This document shows positions 8,312 to 16,399 of a stretch of DNA of 64,000 nucleotides, in pieces. Made by a program: the position numbers and the translations under genes. The DNA is taken from positions 1-64,000 of the forward strand of contig PNLP01000032.1 of NCBI GenBank assembly GCA_013823135.1, written 5' to 3'. The DNA is from Planctomycetaceae bacterium (GTDB lineage: Bacteria > Planctomycetota > Planctomycetia > Gemmatales > Gemmataceae). Every line of letters begins with the position of its first letter. The stretch's first letter is position 1. A model generated the notes under the pieces. It was not told the DNA's origin. It did not search any database and saw nothing but the letters and a program-made list of their open reading frames with translations.

Positions 8312-8684
8312 CCATGCAAGTTGGCGAGCCGGGAGCGTCAGCGACCGGAGGAATGAAATCGAAGCAATGGCACGCGGATCTCGCAGATGGACCGCGGATG
8401 AAGAGGATCAAACAAAAACAGGATTAACCACAGAGTCACAGAGAGCACAGAGAGAAGACAAAACCTAGAGAAGAATGATGTTCACAACCCTGCATTGTCT
8501 AGGTGTTTTGATTTCGTCTCTGTGACTCTGTGGTTAATTCTCTTCTCTGATCCTCTTGACCCGCGGTTCATCCTCTTGATCCGCGTGCCATTGCTTCGGA
8601 GTTGACCCTCGGTCGCCGCAACCGCGGCTACAGAAACCGCAAGCCCCGTGAACTCGTGACCGTCTGTGGCCTTCGGAGTGATTC
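8312..8684. other. Intergenic region filled by a nested palindrome
   Basis: The 373-nt gap between the two GTPase genes is almost wholly repeat DNA. It begins with a GGCGAGCC word like the outer end of the family A palindromes, then carries the nested palindrome at 8361-8597. The last 87 nt hold a GGAG ribosome-binding site for the gene at 8685. No protein-coding frame is supported. Confidence 0.6.
8361..8597. repeat. 237-bp nested palindrome, family H
   Basis: The outer arms of 20 nt (8361-8380 and 8578-8597) are exact reverse complements. The inner arms of 20 nt (8424-8443, beginning TTAACCACAGAGTCACAG, and 8518-8537) are also exact. Between them about 25 nt on each side (8386-8410 and 8549-8573) pair with a few mismatches. 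The centre (8444-8517) is AT-richer unique sequence. An RNA copy could form one very long hairpin. The layering suggests one palindrome inserted into another, or a decayed mobile element with internal sequence lost. Confidence 0.85.
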
Positions 8685-10280
8685 ATGAACCGCGCCCGGT
8701 TGGTCCTGCTCGCCTTGATGTTCCTCACGCCGCCCGCGACACTGATCGGGTTCGGCAGCTATTACCTGTGGGAGCACGACCGGCTCTGGGTGTGGTGGCC
8801 GCTGCTGGCGTGCTTCGGCATTGCGTACTTTCTCTCGTGGCGCTGGACCCGGCGGGGTGGCGGTGTTCTCCCCAAGACGGAAGTGCCGCCGCCGGGGTAC
8901 TGGACCGACCGCGACAGGATCGCGTGGGAAAAGGTGGATGCGAAGGCCAAGTCGTTCGAGTCCGTCTCTCTCGACCAGATCAGTAACGCGCGACACTATA
9001 CCGAGATCGCACTTGATCTTGCGACCGAGGTCGGGCTCGTCTTTAACCCCGACTCGGAAGACCCCTTCGACAATCTGACGCTCCCCGAAGTGCTCGCCTG
9101 CGTTGAGTTGGCGGCAGCCGACCTGGAAGGGATGGTTCAGAAATACATCCCCGGCGTTCACATGCTCCGCATCCGCGACGTGAAGCGAGCAAAGAAGGCA
9201 TACAACCTCTACAAAGCCGGTCAGGACGTGTACTGGGTTGGGGCCGCGGTCGTAAGCCCTATCTCCACGGGATTACGGTATCTCGCCTCTCGTGGTGCCA
9301 TCGGCACGCTGATGAACCGCATCCAGAGCAACCTGATTCTGTGGTTCCACACCGCATACATCCATCAAGTTGGTCGGTATCTCATCGAGCTGAATAGCGG
9401 CCGGCTCAAGGTCGGGGTAAAACGCTACCGCGAGATCCTGGCGGCTCATCAGGAACCGCCCGCCGATAACGTCGCGGATCGCACGGCCGGACCTACAGCG
9501 GAGGCAACCGTCGAAGCCACGACCCCGGGTGCCACGGCCGCGACACCAGCCGCGCCAACCAAGGCCATCACGATCGCAGTGCTCGGGCCAGTTAAAGCGG
9601 GGAAGTCGAGCCTCGTGAATGCACTCCTCGGAAAGCAACTCGCGACGGTGGATCGTCTTCCCGTTGCCAGTGGCATCCGGTACGACACGAAGCTAGCCGG
9701 CGGCCAACCGGTGACGTTGTTCGACACCAGCGGATACGGTGAACAAGTCAGCGATCACGACTTCGCCGCTGCGGTCGAGGCGTCGCGCGATGCCGACCTG
9801 ATTCTGCTTGTTACGCCTGCGATGAGTCCGGGCCGCGTGGCCGACGTGGACCTGCTCGACCGGCTGAAGGCGTGGTTCGCGGAGAAGCCGCACCTTCGCA
9901 TGCCTCCTGTTGTGACGGTGGTGAATCAGGTGGATTTGCTGAGCCCGAAGGCCGAGTGGGCACCGCCTTACGACTGGAAATCGGGCTCGCGACCAAAAGA
10001 AGCGAACATGCGGGAGTGTGTTGCCGCGGTGAAGGAACAGGTCGGGCCGCGTGCCGCGGACATTGTGCCGGTGTGTGCTCGCAGCGGCGAGACGTTCGGC
10101 ATCGTTGATGGGCTGGTGTCGGTTGTGGTATCGCACCTCGACCACGCTCGCGGGGCTGCGATTCTGAAAGCGTTCGACGCCGCGGCAGGCGAGCGACCCG
10201 TGGGGAAGATGGCCGACCAACTGGGGAACGTCATGTCGGCTGGCATGAACGCCCTCGCAGGCTGGCTCAAGAAGAAGTGA
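8685..10280 (+). CDS. Membrane-anchored Era/YeeP-like GTPase
   Basis: A 531-residue protein. Two transmembrane helices lie near the N-terminus (about 5-27 and 35-50), followed by a helical region of about 200 residues and an Ala/Thr/Pro-rich linker (about 260-295). The C-terminal G domain has its P-loop GPVKAGKSS at 301-309, G3 DTSGYG, and G4 NQVD within VVTVVNQVDLLSP. The nucleotide-binding motifs look intact. The start at 8685 follows a GGAG. It is not a paralogue of the preceding GTPase: membrane anchor and domain order are opposite. It is convergent with the RNase HII-like gene 24 nt away. The cellular role is unknown. Confidence 0.85.
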   Translation: MNRARLVLLALMFLTPPATLIGFGSYYLWEHDRLWVWWPLLACFGIAYFLSWRWTRRGGGVLPKTEVPPPGYWTDRDRIAWEKVDAKAKSFESVSLDQISNARHYTEIALDLATEVGLVFNPDSEDPFDNLTLPEVLACVELAAADLEGMVQKYIPGVHMLRIRDVKRAKKAYNLYKAGQDVYWVGAAVVSPISTGLRYLASRGAIGTLMNRIQSNLILWFHTAYIHQVGRYLIELNSGRLKVGVKRYREILAAHQEPPADNVADRTAGPTAEATVEATTPGATAATPAAPTKAITIAVLGPVKAGKSSLVNALLGKQLATVDRLPVASGIRYDTKLAGGQPVTLFDTSGYGEQVSDHDFAAAVEASRDADLILLVTPAMSPGRVADVDLLDRLKAWFAEKPHLRMPPVVTVVNQVDLLSPKAEWAPPYDWKSGSRPKEANMRECVAAVKEQVGPRAADIVPVCARSGETFGIVDGLVSVVVSHLDHARGAAILKAFDAAAGERPVGKMADQLGNVMSAGMNALAGWLKKK

Positions 10281-10304
10281 CACGCCCCGTTCGCCGATCA
10301 GTAA

Positions 10305-11258
10305 CTACTTCTTCCGCCACACTTGATCTTCGGTAAAGCCGAGTTTCTGCATGGCGGGTTGAATCTCGGCGTAGAAGCGTTTCGCGTCCACGGGGTAGCC
10401 TGCGGTGTGCTTGATGCCGGGGACGTGCGTGGCCCAGTAAGCGTTGAACTGCTTCATGGAAAGTTCCCGTAGATACTTGCAGACCATCGACGCCAGCGCC
10501 ACTGCCACGCTCTCGTCGTCGGCTCGCGGTCGGAACGTGATCGTGACCGGCCGCCCCAACATCTCCACGCGATACCGGCTCTCCAGGCCCGACTCCCGTT
10601 CCGCGATGACCCAGCCATCCGGGAACGCTTCCTGAATCATCCCCGCGTAGAAGTTCCGCCCGCCCTGTTTGTCGCACGTCACCACCATTGGCTCGTCGTC
10701 CTTGGGGAGTTCCGCCAGCACTCCGCCGAGGAGTTCCACGAACCCGCGACCGAGAACCGTTGCCTTCGAGCCACTCTCGTCGCAGATGCGGTTGAACCGC
10801 GGGGTGGGGGTGACTGCCGCGAGGAACGGCCCGAACGCCGCGTCGATTCCACGCCAGGCGTCGCCGACGGTCGCACGCTCTTCCTGCAACTTTTCGAGTG
10901 GAACGGTGGTGGGGATCGCGTCGGCCGCGTCGTACCACGCTTCCCCCGCAAGCTCACCACAGACCCACGGCAGAGTCAGCCCCATGAGGAACTCGCCGAG
11001 CGTTGCCGGGAGCGACGGCGAAGCGATCATCACGGCACGCTCCAGAGCTTCCAGCCCGCCGCGTGTGTAGACCTTCTTGGAATCGTCCACCAGCAACCGC
11101 CACGGCTCGCCTTTCTCGCCACACCGCCGCACGACAGGCTTGAGCGTTTTCCAGCCCGCAGTGTCGCTCTCAGGAAGCTGTACTGCCACTGCGGATTGCA
11201 CCAGCGGCCCGAGGTTCGGCCCGTATCCCGCTTCGTCGATTCCGATCACCCAGGGCAT
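10305..11258 (-). CDS. RNase HII/HIII-like protein
   Basis: A 317-residue protein with the ribonuclease H2 signature in divergent form. It has GIDEAGYGPNLGPLV at residues 6-20 (Asp8, Glu9), then VDDSKKVYTRGG, MVVTCDKQGG (Asp196), and RADDESVAVALASMVCKYLRE (Asp247/248). The four acidic active-site positions of RNase HII therefore appear present. The family usually removes RNA from RNA/DNA hybrids. The protein is longer than bacterial RNase HII (about 200-220 residues) because of an insert at about 85-175, so substrate preference may differ. The start is taken at MPWVIGIDEAG, where the family begins; the frame extends far upstream without similarity. Confidence 0.8.
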   Translation of the reverse strand: MPWVIGIDEAGYGPNLGPLVQSAVAVQLPESDTAGWKTLKPVVRRCGEKGEPWRLLVDDSKKVYTRGGLEALERAVMIASPSLPATLGEFLMGLTLPWVCGELAGEAWYDAADAIPTTVPLEKLQEERATVGDAWRGIDAAFGPFLAAVTPTPRFNRICDESGSKATVLGRGFVELLGGVLAELPKDDEPMVVTCDKQGGRNFYAGMIQEAFPDGWVIAERESGLESRYRVEMLGRPVTITFRPRADDESVAVALASMVCKYLRELSMKQFNAYWATHVPGIKHTAGYPVDAKRFYAEIQPAMQKLGFTEDQVWRKK

Positions 11259-11348
11259 TCGTGGCTCCCTCGCTCCGCGTCGCGTTGGTTGCTCGCTTGT
11301 TGGCGGTCCGCTATGGTAACCACGCAACCCGTGGCCGAGGAACCCCAC

Positions 11349-11693
11349 ATGCTCGCCGACAACATCTTCCTCAAGATCCTCGACAAGACGATCCCCGCCA
11401 AGATCGCCTACGAAGACGACCGCTGCCTCGCGTTCCACGACATTCGCCCCCAGGCTCCCACGCACGTGCTCATCATCCCTCGCAAGGTGATCCGCACGCT
11501 CGACGACGCCGCCGAGAGCGACGAGGCGTTGCTCGGGCACCTCATGCTGGTGGGCGTGAAGTTGGCGAAGGAACTCGGCCTCGCGAAGGGTTACCGCCTC
11601 GTGGTGAACTGCAACGAACACGGCGGGCAAACGGTGCCACACCTGCACGTTCACCTGCTCGGCGGCCGCGAGTTGGGATGGCCCCCAGGATGA
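11349..11693 (+). CDS. HIT family (histidine triad, Hint-like) protein
   Basis: A 114-residue nucleotide hydrolase/transferase of the HIT family. The N-terminus IFLKILDKTIPAKIAYEDD and the C-terminal triad VPHLHVHLLGG (His98, His100, His102) are clear. The usual IFCKI cysteine of Hint proteins is a Leu here. Family members hydrolyse purine nucleoside phosphoramidates and similar AMP conjugates in the cytoplasm. The start at 11349 follows GAGG at 11337-11340; an ATG at 11313 in frame is possible but adds no family sequence. The stop overlaps the start of yggS (ATGA), so the two genes form a coupled pair. Confidence 0.92.
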   Translation: MLADNIFLKILDKTIPAKIAYEDDRCLAFHDIRPQAPTHVLIIPRKVIRTLDDAAESDEALLGHLMLVGVKLAKELGLAKGYRLVVNCNEHGGQTVPHLHVHLLGGRELGWPPG

Positions 11694-12394
11694 CACCGGA
11701 CACCCGCAGTATTCTCACGCAGCGGTTGGCGGACGTTTGGGGGCGGATTGCCGCCGCGTGCCAGCGAGTCGGGCGAGACCCCGCCACCGTCACGCTCGTC
11801 GCCGCGACGAAATCCGTGTCGTGCGACGTGGCCGCGCTCGCGCTCGAACTCGGAATGCACAACCTGGCCGAGAGTCGCCCGCAGGAACTGTGGAAGAAGG
11901 CCGCCGCCGTGCCGACCGCACGCTGGCACCTGATTGGCCACCTGCAACGGAACAAGATCGACCGCACCATTCCCCTGGTAACGCTGGTTCACTCGGTGGA
12001 TTCGGAACGGGTGCTGGAAGCGCTCGCGGCCTTCGGTACGAAGCAGGGGAAGCCCGTGCCCGTATTGCTGGAAGTGAACTGCAGCCGAGAAGCCGCCAAG
12101 GGCGGCTTCTCCCCCGAAGCGGTGCCGGCCGCGTGCGACCAAGCCGCGACACTCGCGGGAGTCTCGCTCCGCGGCCTGATGACGATGGCCGCCTATTCCG
12201 ACAACCCCGAAGACGCCCGCCCGACGTTCGTCGAACTGCGACAACTGCGTGACCAACTACGGAGCCGCTCGGGGTTGGAACTGCCGGAACTCTCGATGGG
12301 AATGAGCGGCGATTTCGAGGTCGCGATCGAGGAAGGTGCGACCCTGGTGCGCATCGGAACCACACTGTTCGACGCTCTTGAGCCGAGTCTGTGA
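11690..12394 (+). CDS. yggS: YggS-family PLP homeostasis protein
   Basis: A 234-residue protein of the YggS/PROSC (PLPBP) family, which binds pyridoxal phosphate and buffers vitamin B6 and amino-acid pools without known catalysis. TLVAATKSVS carries the PLP lysine (Lys41), WHLIGHLQRNK is the family block, and LSMGMSGDFEVAIEEGATLVRIGTTLF is the phosphate-binding C-terminal signature. The length is normal. The start at 11690 overlaps the HIT stop; an in-frame ATG at 11678 is a second possibility. A short inverted repeat (12087-12111, 11-bp arms) lies in the coding sequence, but the encoded residues align with the family. Confidence 0.95.
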   Translation: MTPDTRSILTQRLADVWGRIAAACQRVGRDPATVTLVAATKSVSCDVAALALELGMHNLAESRPQELWKKAAAVPTARWHLIGHLQRNKIDRTIPLVTLVHSVDSERVLEALAAFGTKQGKPVPVLLEVNCSREAAKGGFSPEAVPAACDQAATLAGVSLRGLMTMAAYSDNPEDARPTFVELRQLRDQLRSRSGLELPELSMGMSGDFEVAIEEGATLVRIGTTLFDALEPSL

Positions 12395-12765
12395 CCCCCT
12401 GACCCTGGCTCCGATGGTTCCGGACTTGGTTCGGATGATTCCGGACTTGGTCACGTTTCTTGTGAGAGGTGAATTCGTCGCAACCGCACAATTGAACTGT
12501 TCTTGATGACATTCTGATATTGATTATTCCGGACAGATGTGGTCGATTCCGAACTCCAAAACGATTCCTGAAACGGGGTCCCCCCTCCGCCCGGAATCGA
12601 CGTGAAAGGTCGTTCTCATGTCTGGCTGAGTGCATCTCCAGCAGGACGGTATAACGGAGACGCGGAACTGCACCACAACTTGATTGGGGTTTCGCTGGCA
12701 TCGCCGGAGACAGCGGGGTATATTCAGACTATCCCGCCTGCCGCCTCCTCCCCGCAGACCCACCC
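12395..12765. other. Intergenic region upstream of the DUF1549/DUF1553 gene
   Basis: 371 nt without a supported gene. Near its start a 21-nt unit containing TTCCGGACTTGGT is tandemly repeated (12413-12433 and 12434-12454, imperfect). The region is AT-richer than the flanking genes. A TATATT at 12719-12724 could be a -10 element for the gene at 12766, but no matching -35 is visible. Confidence 0.5.
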
Positions 12766-14970
12766 ATGCGGCGTATCGTCTTACTACTCTCCGTGCTTTG
12801 CTCCTTCACTGCGTCGCCGGTGTGCGCTGCGGACCCTGCCCCCACGTTCGAGCGCGACATCCAGCCGATCCTGACGCGTGCGGGCTGCAACTCCGGCCCT
12901 TGCCACGGGAAAGCTCGCGGCCAGAACGGCTTCCAGCTTTCGCTCCTCGCGTTCGATCACGACTTCGATTACAACGCCATCGTCACGGAAGCTCGCGGCC
13001 GGCGTATCTTCCCTGCGAACTCCACATTCAGTTTGCTCCTCCGAAAAGCGAGCGGCCTCACACCTCACGGTGGCGGCAAGAAGATTCACGAGGGCGATGC
13101 CGCGTATCGCACACTGGAACGCTGGATCGCCGCCGGTTGCCCTCGCACGCCCGCCGATGCGCCACATTTGCTGAAGGTGACAGTCAGCCCCGACAACAGC
13201 GTGATGGTTTTCAAGGCCACGCAGCAACTCACCGTAACGGCACACTACTCCGATGGCACGAAACGCGACGTGACGGCACTCTCGCAGTTCTCCAGCAGTG
13301 AATCGGTGTACGCGGCAGTCGATGCGAACGGACTCGTGAAGGCCGGGCCGATTCCGGGCGAAGCGACGATCATGGCTCGCTTCGCCGAGAAGTTCGCCGT
13401 GTGCCCCGTGCTCATTCCGCTGCCGACACCCGTTCCCCCCGCAGTCTACGAAGCGCTACCGCGAGCGAACTTCATCGACGGGCACGTGTGGGCGAAACTC
13501 CAAAAGCTGAACCTCACGCCATCGGAGAGCGCGAACGACGCCACGTTTCACCGACGTGCGTTCCTCGACGTGATCGGCCGGCTTCCCACGCCGGACGAAG
13601 TGCGTGCCTTCCTCGCGGAGAAGAACCCGAAGAAGCGTGAGCGGCTGATTGAAGCACTCTTGCAACGCCCCGAGTACGGCGACTTCTGGGCGAACAAGTG
13701 GACCGACCTGCTGCGACCGAACGCTTATCACGTCGGCATCAAGGCGACGTACAACCTCGACCAATGGCTACGGCAGAGCTTCCGCAAGAACCAGCCTTAC
13801 GACCAATTCGTGCGCGAACTCATCGCAGCAAAGGGGAGCACGTTCACGAACGGCGCGGTGGTGATGTATCGCGACCGCCGCGAACCGGGCGAACTCACCA
13901 CGCTCGTGAGCCAGTTGTTCCTCGGCGTCAGGCTCGACTGCGCGAAGTGCCATCACCACCCGTTCGAGGTGTGGGGGCAGGACGACTTCTACAGTTTCGC
14001 CGCGTTCTTCGGACGCATCGGTCGCAAGGGGACCGGCATCTCGGCTCCGATCTCGGGCAGCGAGGAAACGATCTATCTTGGCGACGGCACCGGCGGCAAA
14101 CGCAACGGCAGCACGGTGAAGCACCCGCTCACCGGCAAGGAGATGACGCCGACGCCGCTGCTCGGTCAACCACTCGACATTCCACCCGAACGCGACCCGC
14201 GCGACGTGCTCGCCGACTGGGTGACGGCACCTGAGAACCCGTTCTTCGCCAAGGTGATCGTGAACCGCGTGTGGGCCGACCTGATGGGGCGCGGCATCGT
14301 CGATCCGGTGGACGACATCCGCGCCACGAACCCCGCGAGCAACCCCGCACTGCTCGACGCACTCGCGGCCGACTTCCGCAAGAACAAGTACGATCTGAAG
14401 TCGCTTATCAAGACGATCACCGCGAGCCACGCTTACGGCCTCGCCACCACGCCGAACGACCGCAACGCCGCCGACCTGCGGAACTACTCGCGCCACTACC
14501 GCCAGCGATTGCGTGCGGAAGTGCTGCTCGACATGGTGAGCGACGTGACCGGCGTGCCCGAGCGGTTCGAGGCCATGCCGCCCGGTTCACGAGCGATGGA
14601 AGTGTGGACCGCCCGCGCACAATCGGTGTTCCTCGACAGCTTCGGCCGACCCGACCCCAACGCCGACCCGCCCTGCGAACGCACCCCCGACACGACCGTG
14701 GTGCAGGCGTTGCATCTGATGAACGCGCCGAACCTTTACCGCAAGGTGACCGACGACGCGGGCCGTTGTGCAACGCTCGCCAAGAGCGCCAAGACGCCCG
14801 CCGAGATCGTGGACGAGCTTTACCTGCTGGCGTATGGCCGCATGCCGACGGATACTGAAAGCACAGCCGCCGTGAAGCGTTTCGAGAAGCCTTCGGCTTC
14901 TCGCCGCGCTGCAACCGAAGACCTGATGTGGGCGCTCATCAACACTCCCGAGTTCGTGTTCAACGATTGA
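12766..14970 (+). CDS. Cytochrome-like DUF1549/DUF1553 protein with Big-2-like domain
   Basis: A 734-residue exported protein. The signal peptide ends near CAADPAP. The N-terminal haem-like module has an unusual spacing, CNSGPCHG (Cys41, Cys46, His47), that is C-x4-C-H. A bacterial-Ig-like segment follows (about 145-210, TVTAHYSDGTKRDVT), then DUF1549 (about 235-440, with CAKCHHHPFEVW) and DUF1553 (about 480-730, ending TEDLMWALINTPEFVFND). Such proteins are abundant in planctomycetes, usually beside a DUF1501 gene, and are thought to act in the periplasm; their reaction is unknown. Here two paralogues and an ankyrin gene separate it from its DUF1501 partner. Confidence 0.92.
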   Translation: MRRIVLLLSVLCSFTASPVCAADPAPTFERDIQPILTRAGCNSGPCHGKARGQNGFQLSLLAFDHDFDYNAIVTEARGRRIFPANSTFSLLLRKASGLTPHGGGKKIHEGDAAYRTLERWIAAGCPRTPADAPHLLKVTVSPDNSVMVFKATQQLTVTAHYSDGTKRDVTALSQFSSSESVYAAVDANGLVKAGPIPGEATIMARFAEKFAVCPVLIPLPTPVPPAVYEALPRANFIDGHVWAKLQKLNLTPSESANDATFHRRAFLDVIGRLPTPDEVRAFLAEKNPKKRERLIEALLQRPEYGDFWANKWTDLLRPNAYHVGIKATYNLDQWLRQSFRKNQPYDQFVRELIAAKGSTFTNGAVVMYRDRREPGELTTLVSQLFLGVRLDCAKCHHHPFEVWGQDDFYSFAAFFGRIGRKGTGISAPISGSEETIYLGDGTGGKRNGSTVKHPLTGKEMTPTPLLGQPLDIPPERDPRDVLADWVTAPENPFFAKVIVNRVWADLMGRGIVDPVDDIRATNPASNPALLDALAADFRKNKYDLKSLIKTITASHAYGLATTPNDRNAADLRNYSRHYRQRLRAEVLLDMVSDVTGVPERFEAMPPGSRAMEVWTARAQSVFLDSFGRPDPNADPPCERTPDTTVVQALHLMNAPNLYRKVTDDAGRCATLAKSAKTPAEIVDELYLLAYGRMPTDTESTAAVKRFEKPSASRRAATEDLMWALINTPEFVFND
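14883..14903. repeat. Short hairpin inside the DUF1553 coding sequence
   Basis: CGAGAAGCC and GGCTTCTCG are exact 9-nt complements around TTC. It encodes EKPSASR just before the conserved C-terminal block. It may be a small palindromic insertion or a chance hairpin. Confidence 0.45.
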
Positions 14971-14977
14971 GGCGGCG

Positions 14978-15415
14978 ATGAAACTTACCGAACACCGACT
15001 TCAGGAGTTGAGTAAGATCGAGGTTCGTTACTTCACCGGTCCTTCTTCGGAGAAGCCGTACCTGGAAATCCTGGTCATTAAGTACATCGGGGTTTATGGA
15101 TTTGGATCTGGCGGAAACGCTGACGCCCGTTACATGAGAGCGATGGTGAGGGCTGGGATTGATGCCTTCGAGCCGTGGGGCGTCGTCCATGATCTGTCCG
15201 AGTTGAGTTACGAGTGGGGCGACATGCTTGATCAGGTATTCATCGGCCCCGACGTGGAGCACTCAGTGATGGCGGTTGTCGTCGGCCCCAACTGCGAAGA
15301 AGCGGTCCGAACGCTGTGCCTCGGCGAACGCAGTACCGAACCACTTGAGAAGATCGGCTGGGTATTCCGCGATTTGGAAACTGCCTGGACTTATGTTGAC
15401 TCTCAGATCGCATGA
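14978..15415 (+). CDS. Hypothetical protein, tandem paralogue 1
   Basis: A 145-residue protein of unknown family, soluble, without signal peptide. It is clearly related to the protein at 15926-16384: shared blocks are LxEHRLQ, VRYFT, ILVIKY, YMRAM near the middle, ELSY(E/R)WG and the C-terminal LETAW. The middle predicts an alternating alpha/beta pattern around a VVHDLSELSYEWG segment, loosely like STAS-type folds; this is only an impression. It begins 7 nt after the DUF1553 gene, so it is probably in the same transcript. Function unknown. Confidence 0.75.
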   Translation: MKLTEHRLQELSKIEVRYFTGPSSEKPYLEILVIKYIGVYGFGSGGNADARYMRAMVRAGIDAFEPWGVVHDLSELSYEWGDMLDQVFIGPDVEHSVMAVVVGPNCEEAVRTLCLGERSTEPLEKIGWVFRDLETAWTYVDSQIA

Positions 15416-15447
15416 ACCCTGAGACCTGGTAAGCCCACCAACACAAC

Positions 15448-15864
15448 ATGGTCACGCCCGCACAGGAGATGTTCGCAGCGGTTGAAGCGGGGGATGCATC
15501 GAAGGTTGCCGCGCTGCTCGACAAGCACCCGCAACTGTGCAATCTCGCCGAGAAGACCGGGAATCGGTCGAGCCTCCTTCACATGGCTGCCCGCGAAGGG
15601 AACCTCGACATCGTGGAATTGCTGGTGGTCGCAGATGCGACGCTCGACAAACAGGACGCGGCCGGTTTCGCTCCGTTGCACTATGCCGCGGGTGAGGGGC
15701 ATCTGGCCGTAGCAAAGGTGCTGGTCGAGGCCGGGGCAAGGCTTCGCATTTGGGCCAACGGCGGGCGGATGCCACTCGATCACGCGATGGGTTCCGAGCA
15801 GCAAGCGGTTGCGGAGTATCTGCGATCGGAAATGATCTCACAGGGCTTGGATCTGCACAGCTGA
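15448..15864 (+). CDS. Ankyrin repeat protein
   Basis: A 138-residue protein made of about three ankyrin repeats. The clearest units are SSLLHMAAREGNLDIVELLV and FAPLHYAAGEGHLAVAKVL, with a degenerate third ending in MPLDHAMGSEQQAVAEYL. Ankyrin repeats are protein-binding scaffolds. No signal peptide or transmembrane segment is visible, so it is likely cytoplasmic. It sits between two tandem paralogues and may act with them, perhaps as a partner-binding or immunity-like protein; that is inference from position only. Confidence 0.88.
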   Translation: MVTPAQEMFAAVEAGDASKVAALLDKHPQLCNLAEKTGNRSSLLHMAAREGNLDIVELLVVADATLDKQDAAGFAPLHYAAGEGHLAVAKVLVEAGARLRIWANGGRMPLDHAMGSEQQAVAEYLRSEMISQGLDLHS

Positions 15865-15896
15865 GAATTGGACCTGACTGGGAAGTTGTGACAACC

Positions 15897-15918
15897 GAAT
15901 TCGCGTTCAACGATTGAG
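15897..15918 (+). pseudogene. Duplicated 3' tail of the DUF1553 gene
   Basis: These 22 nt match 14950-14971 at 20 positions and would encode EFAFND plus stop, against EFVFND plus stop at the true end of the DUF1553 gene. It is a passenger fragment of a segmental duplication, not a gene. Confidence 0.75.
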
Positions 15919-15925
15919 AAGGAAC

Positions 15926-16384
15926 GTGGAACTTCAGGAACACCGACTACAGGACTGGAGTGAGATCAAGGTCCGTTATTTCACCGACCCCGACGCGGAG
16001 CCGAGTTACATAAAAATCCTGGTCATCAAGTACGCCGGCGAGTATCGCTGGGGTTCTCAGGGTCAGCCTGACGCGATCTATATGCGGGCGATGGCACAGG
16101 CCGGGATCGAGGCGTTCCAACCGTTAGGTGTGATTCACGATGCCTCGGAGTTGAGCTACCGGTGGGGCAACAACATCAATGAGGTGTTCCAGAACGTTGA
16201 TTTCAAGCCGCCACTTGTTCCCGTCGCTGTTGTCATCGGCCCAGGCTGCGAGCCAGGGATGCCGTATCTGTGGTCCTTGCTCGCGACCAACGAATCCGTT
16301 GATCGTGGCGAAACGGTCTACTTTCGGAGCTTGGAAACCGCGTGGAAGTTCGTTGAAGCCCGTCTTGCGGAAACTGAATCCTGA
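15926..16384 (+). CDS. Hypothetical protein, tandem paralogue 2
   Basis: A 152-residue paralogue of the protein at 14978-15415. GTG at 15926 is chosen because the encoded MELQEHRLQ aligns with MKLTEHRLQ of the first copy; a TTG at 15914 in frame would extend it by four residues. The DNA just upstream (15897-15918) repeats, with two mismatches, the last codons and stop of the DUF1553 gene (14950-14971). This copy therefore arose by a tandem duplication that carried the neighbour's tail with it. It lies 15 nt before the DUF1501 gene. Function unknown. Confidence 0.75.
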   Translation: MELQEHRLQDWSEIKVRYFTDPDAEPSYIKILVIKYAGEYRWGSQGQPDAIYMRAMAQAGIEAFQPLGVIHDASELSYRWGNNINEVFQNVDFKPPLVPVAVVIGPGCEPGMPYLWSLLATNESVDRGETVYFRSLETAWKFVEARLAETES

Positions 16385-16399
16385 ACGAGGTTCTCCACC

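Noticed and set aside
12087..12111. 11-bp inverted repeat within yggS.
   Set aside because: The encoded REAAKGGFS aligns with the normal YggS family sequence, so it is probably not an insertion.
12413..12454. Imperfect 21-nt tandem repeat upstream of the DUF1549 gene, considered as an operator.
   Set aside because: Only two copies, no dyad symmetry and about 310 nt from the start codon.
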